64,000 nucleotides of DNA from Zopfochytrium polystomum (Eukaryota > Chytridiomycota > Chytridiomycetes > Chytridiales > Chytridiaceae), in assembly GCA_025765615.1 (NCBI GenBank), contig JAIVFJ010000014.1, positions 248,001 to 312,000 on the forward strand. The letters are read 5' to 3'. The notes beneath the pieces were generated by a model. It did no database searches, was not told the origin of the DNA, and was given only the letters and a program-made list of their open reading frames with translations. Below are positions 32,757 to 42,708 of this stretch, piece after piece. How positions within the stretch are numbered: position 1 is the stretch's first letter; each line of letters opens with the position of its first letter. The translations under genes and the position numbers were made by a program.

Positions 32757-34202
32757 CTAATTCTTCGCGAAGGAGAAACCCCCAGCAGTTCTGCGCATAG
32801 TCGGCGGAGCAGATGGAATGAACGATCCTTCGACGGAGTCTGACATTGCACCGAAGGGAGCGTCAAAGGTGATGGACATCCGTTTGGACCCGACGGAAGC
32901 AATCGAAGCAGTGGACGACATTCGCCTCGGCGTCGACGATGAAGACGACGTGGGGAGTGGGTTGAGGAAAGGGTTCTTGGGAGCAGCACCCGATGCTGTA
33001 ACAGGGGTGTTGTTGCTCGTTCCACTCGAAAGGAGGGAGGACCTGCGGCGCATGGATGCAAGAGTTGCGGCCTCAGCCGCTGCTGCAGTTGTCGTAATAA
33101 AAGAGGGACGGCGAGGGCCACCGGCATGACTGTCGTTGTTCGACAAGGTAATGGCATTCGTGGCCGCGGTAATGACCGCGGTGTTCGACGTAGTAATCGA
33201 GGAACGCTCGGCCCCAGAAGACATTGTCTGAGGCAAAATCTGGGTTTTTGCAACAGTGGAAATGCGACGGCCTAAACGATCCTCAGACGTTGAGTCTCGA
33301 GAGTGAGCCACGGTAGCCGAGGGAACTGCGGCGGTTTCCTTGCGCTTCGACTGCCCGGAGGAAGTGTGTCGCGTGGCCGGGGCTTCCGCACCCAACTCGT
33401 CGTTTGCCTTGGCCGCAGCTGCGGAGGCCATAGAGGCCGCTCGCTCGAGACCCTTGGACATCTCTTTAGTGAAAAAGGCGAAGGTGGAGGAAGAGGCGTC
33501 CGAGTCTGTTCCACCGGCAGTCCGCACTCGCTCTTTGAACATGCGGACCCAAGCGCGATACTCTCCGGGCTTAATCCACACATCATGATCGAGGCACATC
33601 AGGAAGCAGCGCTTAAGAGAAACGCAGTCGTTCGGGGTGTAGTCTGTAACAATAGACCAAGACTGGCACGTAAACGCATTGTCGTTCATGAAAGCGTCAG
33701 CCAAAATGAAGGCGGCGGACCAAATGCGATGCAGCCTCGCTGAAACTGTCGGAGTAATAGCCGAATCCGATGACACAGATGAAGCATTCGACGGCGACAG
33801 TTGAGCCTTGGCAGCGATCTTGGCAGCAAAGTGGTTGCTGTGGTGCCTCCGCGAAGACGACGACGAAGAACCGGCTCCAGTAAACATTGCAATGTGTTCC
33901 GGCGAGTTGCTGTTCTGGAGAACACGCCATGCGGCACGGACGTCAGAAGAAGAAAGCCTCGCTTGGGAGGCACGACTTGAGCGAAGACGCTCAAGGTAAA
34001 TCAGCGACACCAGCAGCGTGGCTGAAGGAGAGGCTGTTGCCGATACAACGCGGTCGATTGTGGCGGCCAACCTGAGGGTGCTGTCGGCTTCGGGAGAGGG
34101 AAAGACGCCAGTGCAAACGAAAGAGATGTAGCACGCCGAAAACAAAACCAGGCTGTCCTGGTCATGGCGGTAGACGTTCGTTTGGCGCGACGATGGAGGC
34201 AT
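32757..34202 (-). CDS. Pho80/PCL-type cyclin
   Basis: A single exon of 481 residues. A hydrophobic helix ATLLVSLIYLERL is followed, after a Ser-rich insertion, by RLHRIWSAAFILADAFMNDNAFTCQSW. Then come NDCVSLKRCFLMCLDHDVWIKPGEYRAWV, the core helices of the cyclin box as arranged in Pho80/PCL cyclins (the pattern is HR...A.hhA.Kf..D....N..W, then L...E..FL..L.......EY..w). These cyclins partner Pho85-type CDKs in phosphate signalling, polarity and glycogen control. The insertion of about 40 Ser/His residues inside the cyclin fold is unusual. The C-terminal 250 residues are Ser/Thr/Ala-rich and basic, with many possible phosphorylation sites (RRPSF, RRMS). Family call is firm; the partner kinase is not known. 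Confidence 0.8.
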   Translation of the reverse strand: MPPSSRQTNVYRHDQDSLVLFSACYISFVCTGVFPSPEADSTLRLAATIDRVVSATASPSATLLVSLIYLERLRSSRASQARLSSSDVRAAWRVLQNSNSPEHIAMFTGAGSSSSSSRRHHSNHFAAKIAAKAQLSPSNASSVSSDSAITPTVSARLHRIWSAAFILADAFMNDNAFTCQSWSIVTDYTPNDCVSLKRCFLMCLDHDVWIKPGEYRAWVRMFKERVRTAGGTDSDASSSTFAFFTKEMSKGLERAASMASAAAAKANDELGAEAPATRHTSSGQSKRKETAAVPSATVAHSRDSTSEDRLGRRISTVAKTQILPQTMSSGAERSSITTSNTAVITAATNAITLSNNDSHAGGPRRPSFITTTAAAAEAATLASMRRRSSLLSSGTSNNTPVTASGAAPKNPFLNPLPTSSSSSTPRRMSSTASIASVGSKRMSITFDAPFGAMSDSVEGSFIPSAPPTMRRTAGGFSFAKN

Positions 34203-34358
34203 TGTTACTTTTTACGTAGATAACTTTTACGGAATCTTTTTGGGAATTACCAGGTGAGTCAGTGCGCAATTCCAAATTGTTTTGCGGTTAGTAGAACGAG
34301 AAGGCGAAAGAAATCACCTTTGGTGCAAAACTTTGTGTGTATGTGGAGCGTTCGTGGG

Positions 34359-34359
<1 letters not shown>

Positions 34360-34396
<37 letters not shown>
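34360..34396 (+). repeat. (CTG)n trinucleotide repeat
   Basis: About twelve tandem CTG/TGC units lie in the spacer upstream of the divergent cyclin gene. No coding use is evident. Confidence 0.9.
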
Positions 34397-34397
<1 letters not shown>

Positions 34398-34597
34398 TGC
34401 TTCTTCTTCCGTTTCCAGTGTCCTCAAAGGTAAGGTGGGCGGCTTGGTGTCGTTAGTTCGTTCTTGTTCGAGAAACTAACTCTTGTCTACTACTCTATGA
34501 TGTGAAAGGGGAGTGAGATTTTGGTTTGATTCCACTGGCTGTTTTGCTCGTTCTGCGCGGGGGGGATGATCCAAGTTGTGGGCAAGCACGAGTACTT

Positions 34598-34598
<1 letters not shown>

Positions 34599-34643
<45 letters not shown>
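34599..34643 (+). repeat. (GT)n dinucleotide repeat
   Basis: An uninterrupted GT run of about 22 units, followed within 100 bp by a GGGT run (34706-34730) and a long A-rich tract (34745-34806). Confidence 0.92.
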
Positions 34644-34645
<2 letters not shown>

Positions 34646-35105
34646 CGCAGCTGGGGAGGGTGGGGTTTCTCTTTTTAAGGGTTGCTGCTTGGAGGCGACT
34701 GATGGTGGGTGGGTGGGTGGGTGGGTGGGGACTGCCCGCGGCGGACATCGAAAAAACCGAAAGAAAAAGAAAGAAAAAAAAAAGAAAAAAAAAAAAAAAA
34801 AAAAAACTGGGCAAAAGGACATTCGAGCAGAGACAGAGTGAGACAGAGAGTGTGAGAGTGAGACAGACAGCGAGGGAGACAGAGAGACAAAGAGACAAAA
34901 AAGAGGAGATGGAAAATGAGCCATTTGAAAAAAAAGAAAAAAAAGAAAAAAAGAAAAACGACAGGACAGCGCATCTTTCAGACAGGGTTTTTGTCCCATT
35001 TTCAATCTCTCCGGGAGTGTGGGTTCATCAAAACAGAAAATGTGGAGAAAGCAGTCGAAAATGAGAAAGGAAAAAACTCGTTTTGGAAAATTGAAAGTGT
35101 GTCCC

Positions 35106-35145
35106 GTTCGTTCGTTCGTTCGTTCGTTCGTTCGTTCGTTCGTTC
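35106..35145 (+). repeat. (TTCG)n tetranucleotide repeat
   Basis: About ten tandem TTCG units followed 130 bp later by an almost pure A tract (35281-35308). Together with the CTG and GT runs it makes the 1.15-kb spacer between the divergent cyclin and kinesin-like genes almost entirely simple sequence. Confidence 0.9.
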
Positions 35146-35356
35146 AGGGAGGGTGGTGGTGGCGCAGACAAGGCCTGAAAGAGGTCGCTGGGCAGTCGGC
35201 AGGCATGTCAGGCATGTCCAGTCCACTCCTCGGACATCCCCGAAAGTCACAACAACAATTACTGAAAACCAGGGAAAACCAAAAAAAAAAAAAAAAAAAA
35301 AAAAAAAATAAGGAAAAAAAGCACAAGCAAAAGAGAGGAAGGAAACAAAGAGGGAG

Positions 35357-38300
35357 ATGTGTCCATCCACCAAAGAGGTGGTGGTCGCTCACCCGCGGAT
35401 CGGAGTTCGTCTTCGCGCGGCGCCCGCTCCGCCACCCGACGCGCCCCAGCACCAGCAGCAGCAGCAGCAGCACCACCAGCAGCACCACCACCAGCAGCAC
35501 CAGCAGCAGTCGCGCGAGTCGGGCGCGTCCGCCGCCGCCGTCTCAAACGACGCTACGGGCGGCTGGCTTTCGTGCCGGCCCGGTTCGCGCGATCTACTTT
35601 TCTGTCCCTCCAATGGTGTGTTGGCTGTGCATTGGATTCTGTCCGGGACTGGGGGGCGCTGCGGAGAGAGTGGAGGGCGAGGCCGGGCTTTGCATTGGTT
35701 TGCGTCGCGGACCGCGAGCCGCGATCCGCTGGAAACTGATCGTCACCCTGCTTTGTGCACCCGCTCTTCCCCACAGCAGCGGCACCGCCCGCTGGAAAAC
35801 TGAGGTACGCTTCACGTTGTCGCACGAATTGGATTTCTTGTTTTCTTGTTCAAAATGCTGAAGCTCCCGCGAAGTCTCGCAAGCCGCATTTTACCTGCGG
35901 CTTATGTCGGGCCAGTCGAAGGCGATGACAACAAATTGCGAGGCAGTCTGGACGTTGACGGTCTTGTCGATTGCGTGCTCGCTGGTGAGGGGACTTGTTC
36001 CTTGCTTGCGCAGAACAAGGCTCGACTCGCTTACGCTTTCAAAAAACAAAAAACAAAAATACAAAACAACGGACCGACATAGGACAACACGCCGGAATCA
36101 TCGCTTCATCGGTTGGGTACGTGGCCATATCTTTTTTCGGCGACGACAACAAAACTTCTTATGCTTCTCTAAAGGGCTTTCTCATTTGCCGAACGGTGCG
36201 CACCTTCGTTTGAATTGCAGCTCGATCTTTTTCTCATGAAGAATTTTATAGAACAACAATTTTTGAATCAGTGATCCGCCTTTTGCACGAGCGGGCGGTG
36301 CAGCACGACGGACGCATTGATGTGGCCATTGGGTTTTTTGGACTGACTGAAACAAAAATAATCAACCTGATTACGGATCGAAACATTTCCCGTAAGACGT
36401 CTTAGGGAGACGTGATACCGATTGACTTCATTTTCCTTCAGGAGAGTCCTTTCTAGAGCATCCTCTTTCAAAACATTTGAGTCCGGCAAGCTCCATCGAG
36501 GAGTCCTTGAATTATCTTAACCAAGGTGATAGGCCGAACTTTCCCTGTAGCACTGCTGGAAAACTTATTTCGAAGTAAAGGATGCTCAATAGCATTTGTG
36601 TTGACGATCCAGCTCACGTTCAGTCGGTTGGGCGGACTTGTATCGACTTTAATGCTGGCCGATTTGGGAACGCCATCATTTCTTTCTCCATCGATCGGAA
36701 ACTCGTCTGCAAGTCTTTCGAAGAGCATTGGCATGCTAAGTCCGTACTTGCACGGGAAAACGCGCTCTGATGGGAATTCCAGAATCACTCATCTCTAATG
36801 TCAATAACCCATCGTTTAACGGCCGAATCAAGACGAATGACGATGTCCTTACCTATTTATTCTCTCGTCAGTACTTGAAAGTTGAGAAGCGAACCTAACT
36901 TTCGCGCAGATTTCGTGCTTGGTCAAGGACTGCCTGTATTTATCGTGAACATTAACGTATGGGTCCACTTCATTTCATTTCTATTCCTCTGTTAGATTGA
37001 GATTAATATGCCGCCCCAAGAATACCGACTCGGCTCTCCTCCGAGAAGTGGATGGAGTAATTGACTTTTTAGGAATAATCGGTGCTATGCAGATTAAACT
37101 GGTCAGTTCACGATTTGGATTGCCGTAATGAATGACAACTTCCAAGGAACCGGTAGCCGCCGATACAGAACGCCTCGCCTTACGAAATCAATTAAACGAG
37201 CAGTTATCGGTGACTTCTGCACTAAGAGTAGGTGCAAACTCCAGCATCGACAAGCCTGAACATTTCTGTAGACAGAATTGAGCGATACCCACCGGATTAT
37301 CGAAGAGCAGGCCTCTCAACTTTTGGCACAAGAGAATCAAATTGCGTCATTGATGGCCAAGCTGGAGGTCGAACTGAACGCAATCCAACAGGCGAAGGAG
37401 CAAACTATCGCAAAGAAGGATCAAGAGCTTGCTGCTGTTAAAGCGCGGGTAGGAACTCTGCAAGATGAGCTGTCCGCTTCATCCCGATCATCTTTAGAGG
37501 TGAGACGTCGCCCAACCCAATGAGAAAATATGTTGAATTTTGTGTGGAGGCTTCACTTTTGTGCGCCAACATCGAAGTCTCACTTGCTCAGGCGAAGGAG
37601 GAAAATGTTTCTCTTCGCGCATCCTCTCTGAAGTTGGAGCGACAGCAGAGTAGGTGATTTGTTCAAGTCTCTGGTCAAACACAAACACAATATCTCACTT
37701 CTTCGCAAGCCGTCACTTTGGACCAACTGGCAACTGCATGCGACAAAAATCGGACCCTTACCTCCGCGAATGAATCACTTTCCTTGGAGCTTCGCAATCT
37801 TCAAAACGCGTTTGCTAGTATGAAGAACGAAGTTAGGGTTCTTCAGATCGAGACAGGTTTGTTATCAACTTGGACGAAAATGAAAGCTCTGAATATCCAA
37901 ACAGCTCGGTTGAACGACGATCTCCGCAGGAGCAAAGAGGAATCAGCTAAGCATGAAGCCACAATTGAAGAGAAAACCCAAACTGAGGCTTCCCTTCGAT
38001 CCGAGATGTCTTCTCTGTCAAAGAAGTTAGCAGAATACGAGGAACGATTAGGTATGGAAAACATGATGCTCTAAATCGATTGTAATCACGCAATAGCGGA
38101 TGAAATCTCCAGTAAAGAAGAGCTTGAGAGGTCGTCCATCGAGCTTAAACAAAGTTTGAGGGAGGCGGATGACATAATGACTGGAAGCCAACGCGATTTC
38201 CACGCCGCTCAACAGCAACAAGAGAAGGAACTTAAGAGCCTTCAATCTCAATTGAAGGAGATGAATGTTGCTGCAAAAAACAAGACCGCTGAGCTGGAAG

Positions 38301-40383
38301 AGCTGAAAAAAAAGCTACAGAAAACCGAAGAGGCTACTAGCACGTTAAAATCCAAGTCGGACGAGCTGCAAGAAGCCTGCTTGAAGATAAAGGAGCTGGA
38401 GGAAGTCGAGTCCGCCTTGAAGACGCGTACGTCTGAGTTGGAGAAAGTCAAGAAGAAGCTCCACGAGTCGAAAGAGCACCAGAGCAGGTACGTTTCCAGT
38501 CTGTCTCCCAAATCAACTTTCTCTCATTCTTACGACAGACTTGCTGAAGAGCTTAAGGAAAAAACCGCCGACTTGGACGCAGCAAAAAGGAGGCTACGTG
38601 ATAAATTCGACGCAAACAGCCGGTGAGCCAAGTTCTTTGCTGCGACCACAATGAAAGGAAAGGCTTAATTCTTTTTGATCATGCAAAGAGTGAAGGAATT
38701 GGAGTCTGAACTTGAGCAGAAGTCTGCCCTGGAAAAAGATTTGTCCCTAATCAAGAAGCAACTGCGGGAGAAAGAGAAGTCCGTAGCTCGGTAAGGAGGG
38801 CGCCCCAATCTACATTGCTTGACGATGATAATAGGACTGAGGAAGTGAGCGCGGAGCTTCAGGAATGGAAGCAAAAGGCCAAATCTCTCGAAGCAGCGCT
38901 TAAAGCACTTCGTGCCAGTGAAGCAGCGGGAATGTGAGGAAGTTTTCACAAATGATTTGTTCACTTATTTTTGTAAGGGGTTCCGACTCTGCGAGCGCCA
39001 AACAATCGCAAATTGAGATCAATGCTCTGCGACAGCAGTTAAAGGACTATGAGGCCGACAAACTGAGGTGAGCCGGCAGCCTGTCGCAAAATCGTATCAC
39101 AGGGACGACTGAACTTGCATAGGCTGAAGGAGTTGGAGCTGGACGTGGAATCACACAGCAAGAAAATCCAGCAGGAGGTGGAGAGAGCCACACGCAAGGC
39201 ACGAAAAGAGCAGGAAGACAAGATGGATGATATGGAGAGGAAGCTGGCAGACCTGCAGGACGTGGAGCAGAACGGGAGAAAGGAGCTCGATCGCCTTCAA
39301 AGAGCTCTCCAGTCCCAGAAGAGGGCTCTCGCGGAGAGTGAAAAGAGTGTGGAGTTGGAAAGAGAGAGCTGGGAAGTTGAGCGGAAAGGTCTTCAGTCTC
39401 GTGTAGCGTCTCTGGAAGGCCGCTTGGCAACGATTTCAAGCACTCTACGGACAAACCATGTCGCTTTCTGCCGCAGAAGAACCCGAAAAGGTGCGACGAC
39501 CATCCTTGCCATCTCGCTTGCTGACATGGTATAAAATTATTCTTCAAAAGGGCGGTGTACCCCCGAGAGTACTGCGAGCAACACAGCCGGCGAAGCCGCC
39601 GATGAAGCCGAAAGAGAGGCCCGAAAGGCGGAAACCTCCCATTGTCCAAAAGGTATTTCGTCGAGGTGCCGTAATTTGTGTTGACCGTAACAAAACACTC
39701 TCAAAAAAAAAAAAAAAAAAAAAAAAAAAGAAGGACCAGGACCAGGATGACGAAGTTATTCCCGACTCTACAAAAATACCGGACACGCAAGCAGACGACC
39801 AGCCCGCAACAACATCAAACGAAGAAGCGCCTTCCGAAGTGGAAGAGAGCGAGCCCATGGCTGTCCGACCCGCGGACGAGGACGATATTGACGATGACAG
39901 CGACGAGAACACGAAACGGGAAAGGGTCCGCGGCCGCGCCGAGTTGAAAGGGTCGTCCAAACCGGCCAAGACTGAAGCGAAAGGGTCCAAGCGTCAAGCT
40001 GCGCCCCGAAAAAAGAAGGAAGACGGCAAGGCGGGCAAGAAACTGAAGCCGACGCCACCCCCAGAGGTTTGCACAATAATACGCCTGTTTCACCTCTTGC
40101 CACCCCACCTGACTTGGTGAACGAATAGGAGGCGGCCGCGAACGCCTCGCTGCAGGCGGCTGCTTCCACCTCGGCTGCTGCAGCCGCAGCGTCGAAACCG
40201 CAGTTTTCTTTCTCTTCAGCTCTGTTGGCTGCGGCACCGCCATTCCTCGGAAATGCCACAACTTCTAATCCCTTTCTACTGGCAACCGCACCCAATTTGG
40301 ATGCTGTATCTTCGTTCGGCTCAACACTTCGAGCTGGCAAGAAGCGGCTGAACGCCCTTATGGCCGGCAAAGAGGATCAGTAG
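35357..40383 (+). CDS. Kinesin-family protein with degenerate motor domain and long coiled coil
   Basis: About twenty small exons; the first eleven (35357-35615, 35777-35804, 35875-35984, 36083-36116, 36175-36195, 36252-36391, 36442-36525, 36581-36739, 36783-36866, 36910-36956, 37021-37101) join in phase to about 349 residues following the kinesin fold. Visible are DVDGLVDCVLAG, IDVAIGFFGLTETKIINLI (where motors have EIYNE..DLL), SSIEESLNYLNQG, SIAFVLTIQ, LVSTLMLADLG, SLSKSIGML, NDDVLTYLF and LGQGLPVFIVNI. The nucleotide motifs are altered: no GxxxxGKT P-loop, no NxxSSRSH switch I, and DLGTPS where DLAGSE is expected. The neck joins a coiled coil of about 600 residues (37148-39440), then an acidic/Lys-rich tail and an Ala-rich end. 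Two predicted introns (36117-36174, 36526-36580) read partly like motor coding sequence, so their status is open. An N-terminal Gln/His run lies at about 35453-35510. A catalytically dead, Smy1-like role is inferred. Confidence 0.62.
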
Positions 40384-40572
40384 AAGTGTCTGAAAGAATA
40401 AAGAACTACTCGTTGTGTATTGGCAATAAAAGCAGAAAAAACTACATCAGAAGCAAAGAAACAAAGGGAGAAAAAAGTGTGCGAAGATAAAGGCAATCGT
40501 GAACAGCGGCGCATGTCTTGGGGGTGATAGGGAGAGGGGGGGAGGGGCGTACAGTACGATGGGTTTGCTCCT

Positions 40573-41358
40573 TTATTCTTCGTCGTCAGCCTCATCGGCA
40601 TCAGCACTGTCATCTTCAACTTCCTCATCGTCGAACTCTTCTTCGTCCACTTCTTCAGCGTCAGCCTCATCGTCCTCGACGAGGGCGTCGGCAGCGGCGG
40701 CAGCAGAGTCCTCAGCGGCGTCCTCTTCGAGCATGGCGGCCAGGGTCTCGTCGTCAATGATCTTTTCTCCGTCCACATAGCTAAATATGTCGGCAAAAGT
40801 GGCGGCAAGCTGGGCCTGGAGCTCGTCCCGGAACTCATCGTTCTCGAAAGCGGCCGAGAGGCGCGCGCGGCTCTCCTCGTCGGAGAAGGCGTTCTCGATG
40901 GCGCGGTTGGTGATTTCCTGGGCGACGGCCTCTTGGAACTCGTCGTCCATCATCTCGTCGAACGAGATCGACTGGCCGTCAAACAGGTTCTCCGAGACCG
41001 CGGCCGCGCGGGTGGCATCGACAAAGTCGTCTAGGATGGCGGCAAGCTCCTCGTTGTCGACGACGGCTTGCTGCTTGAGGCTGGTGTGAGGGAGGAGAAA
41101 GGGGAAACGGCAATGGTTAGGTGTTTGGTGAAGTGGGGTTGGAAGACGGGCTTGGAAGGGAGTTGGGCCGCAGACACACAGTCCAGCCATCGAAGACACT
41201 CCACTCCCACACCAGCCATAATGGGCCGAGGCAAGGCTGGGCTGGTTGCAAGGATTGGGCAGTGAGTGAGATGCTCACCTCTGCTGCTCCCGTGCGGGTT
41301 CGGCAAAGACGCCGGCGACAAAGACAGCGAGGAGTCCGACGATGGCGGTGAATCGCAT
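40573..41358 (-). CDS. Secreted or ER-lumenal acidic protein
   Basis: Two exons (41358-41279, 41080-40573) give 195 residues. The first exon is a clean signal peptide (MRFTAIVGLLAVFVAGVFAE). The rest is extremely acidic and Ala-rich with repeated short helices that start with a hydrophobic-acidic pattern: NEELAAILDDFVDATRAA, EFQEAVAQEITNRAIENAF, FENDEFRDELQAQLAATFADI. It ends in about 45 residues almost wholly D, E and A. There are no cysteines, no membrane anchor and no KDEL-like end. I do not recognise a family. Low-affinity, high-capacity calcium binding or a cell-wall/extracellular role would fit the composition but is inference. The intron between the exons is about 198 bases, longer than most here. 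Confidence 0.68.
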
Positions 41359-42002
41359 GTTATGGGGGGTGGTGGTGTTTGGGTTGGGTTGGGGGGATCG
41401 AAGAAGCCGTTAAGGTTGGTGGTGCAGTGGAGCTGGATTGCAGAGAGACGGCGTTAGTTGATATGCATTGACGGATGGACGGAGGGAATGGGGACGAGGG
41501 GGTGGGGAGAATCGCAGCTCCCCGTTGCCTCTGGTAGCAGGGGTAGAGAGAACAGGGCGTCGGCCAGGCCCGCTCACGGCCCTCTTGACTCTTGACTCTT
41601 GAGGGCATCCCACCCACACAACATCCACAAACCTGTTTGTCTGTCTGTCTGCCTGTCTGAAGGATCTTCTTTTTCTTTTTGTTTTTGTTCTCTTCGTCGA
41701 GTTTCGGCTGTCTGCTTTATACTCCTCCTTTTTCTCCTTTTTCGCCTCTGTTTTCCCATCCGCCTTCTCTCTCTTTCTCTCTCCCTCTGTCTCTCTGTGC
41801 CTCTCGTTTGTTGTTGCTTGTCTCGACTGTTTTTTTTGTTTTTTTGTTTTTTTTTTTTCGTTTGGTCGTTTTCCTTTTGCACTCGCCCTGTCCTGTCCTG
41901 TCCTGTCGCTCCCCTATTTCCCCAATATTTTTTCAATTGCACGCGCCCGACGGCGGCTGTCTCGGAAGGGGGCGGCTCTCTCTCTCCCGCTCTCTCTCTC
42001 CC

Positions 42003-42075
<73 letters not shown>

Positions 42076-42183
42076 CCTCTCCCTCTCTATCTCGCTCTGT
42101 TGCTCCACCACCTCCCACCTCCTTTGTTGTTTGGGCGAGTGTCTGCGAAAGCGCCAGTTGCCCCCCTGTCTCTCTCTGTCTGC

Positions 42184-42227
<44 letters not shown>

Positions 42228-42708
42228 ATCCCAACACAACAGTGTCTTCCACCCGGCTCCCTCTCAAAATCCTCTGCAAAGGCGAAGTGTCTAGTGAAGC
42301 CGCTGGCCGACTCCCGCACAGCCAACCCACCACCCGGCCCACGGGCAGAGGAAAGGGGAGCCACTCCCTCCACCCCTGATGATAATACGTTGAACAGTTG
42401 TGCTCGGTGGTCCATAGAGGAGGTAGCGTTTCTGGAAGTTATACGGGCACTTGAAATCGCAGGGGAAGTGGAATTTGTTTCAGCGTTAACCGGCTGGAGA
42501 CCTGAAGTGGCCTGTGGGGGGTCTCTTAGTACTACTCTTGGTTCTGTCTCGGATCGCTGGCTTGCAGTCACATCCTCAAAATGCCATTTCACCTCCCCCC
42601 CAAACGCAGGGCCAAAAGGTTACCCCGCGAACAATGAAAAATGTACCAAGTTCACCGCCGCCTCGACTTTTTTCCGCCAAAGTGGTCGCTGTCGGAGTTT
42701 AAATCTGG
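41359..42708. other. Simple-sequence-rich spacer between divergent genes
   Basis: Between the acidic-protein gene and the large plus-strand gene lie T-rich tracts (about 41660-41870), a long CT microsatellite and CT/TCTG runs. Apparent Ser/Leu-rich open frames of up to 350 codons here are artefacts of the repeats. A short upstream exon of the next gene may be hidden near 42630-42700. Confidence 0.5.
42001..42074 (+). repeat. (CT)n microsatellite
   Basis: An almost pure CT run of about 35 units, with a second run of about 18 units at 42189-42225. Confidence 0.95.

Noticed and set aside
35019..35356. Coding sequence upstream of the kinesin-like start
   Set aside because: The open frame runs through the TTCG repeat and an A tract in the spacer; no conserved residue precedes the ATG at 35357.
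36196..36220. A 25-base intron between two kinesin-like exons
   Set aside because: It is too short; the 56-base intron 36196-36251 fits both length and phase.
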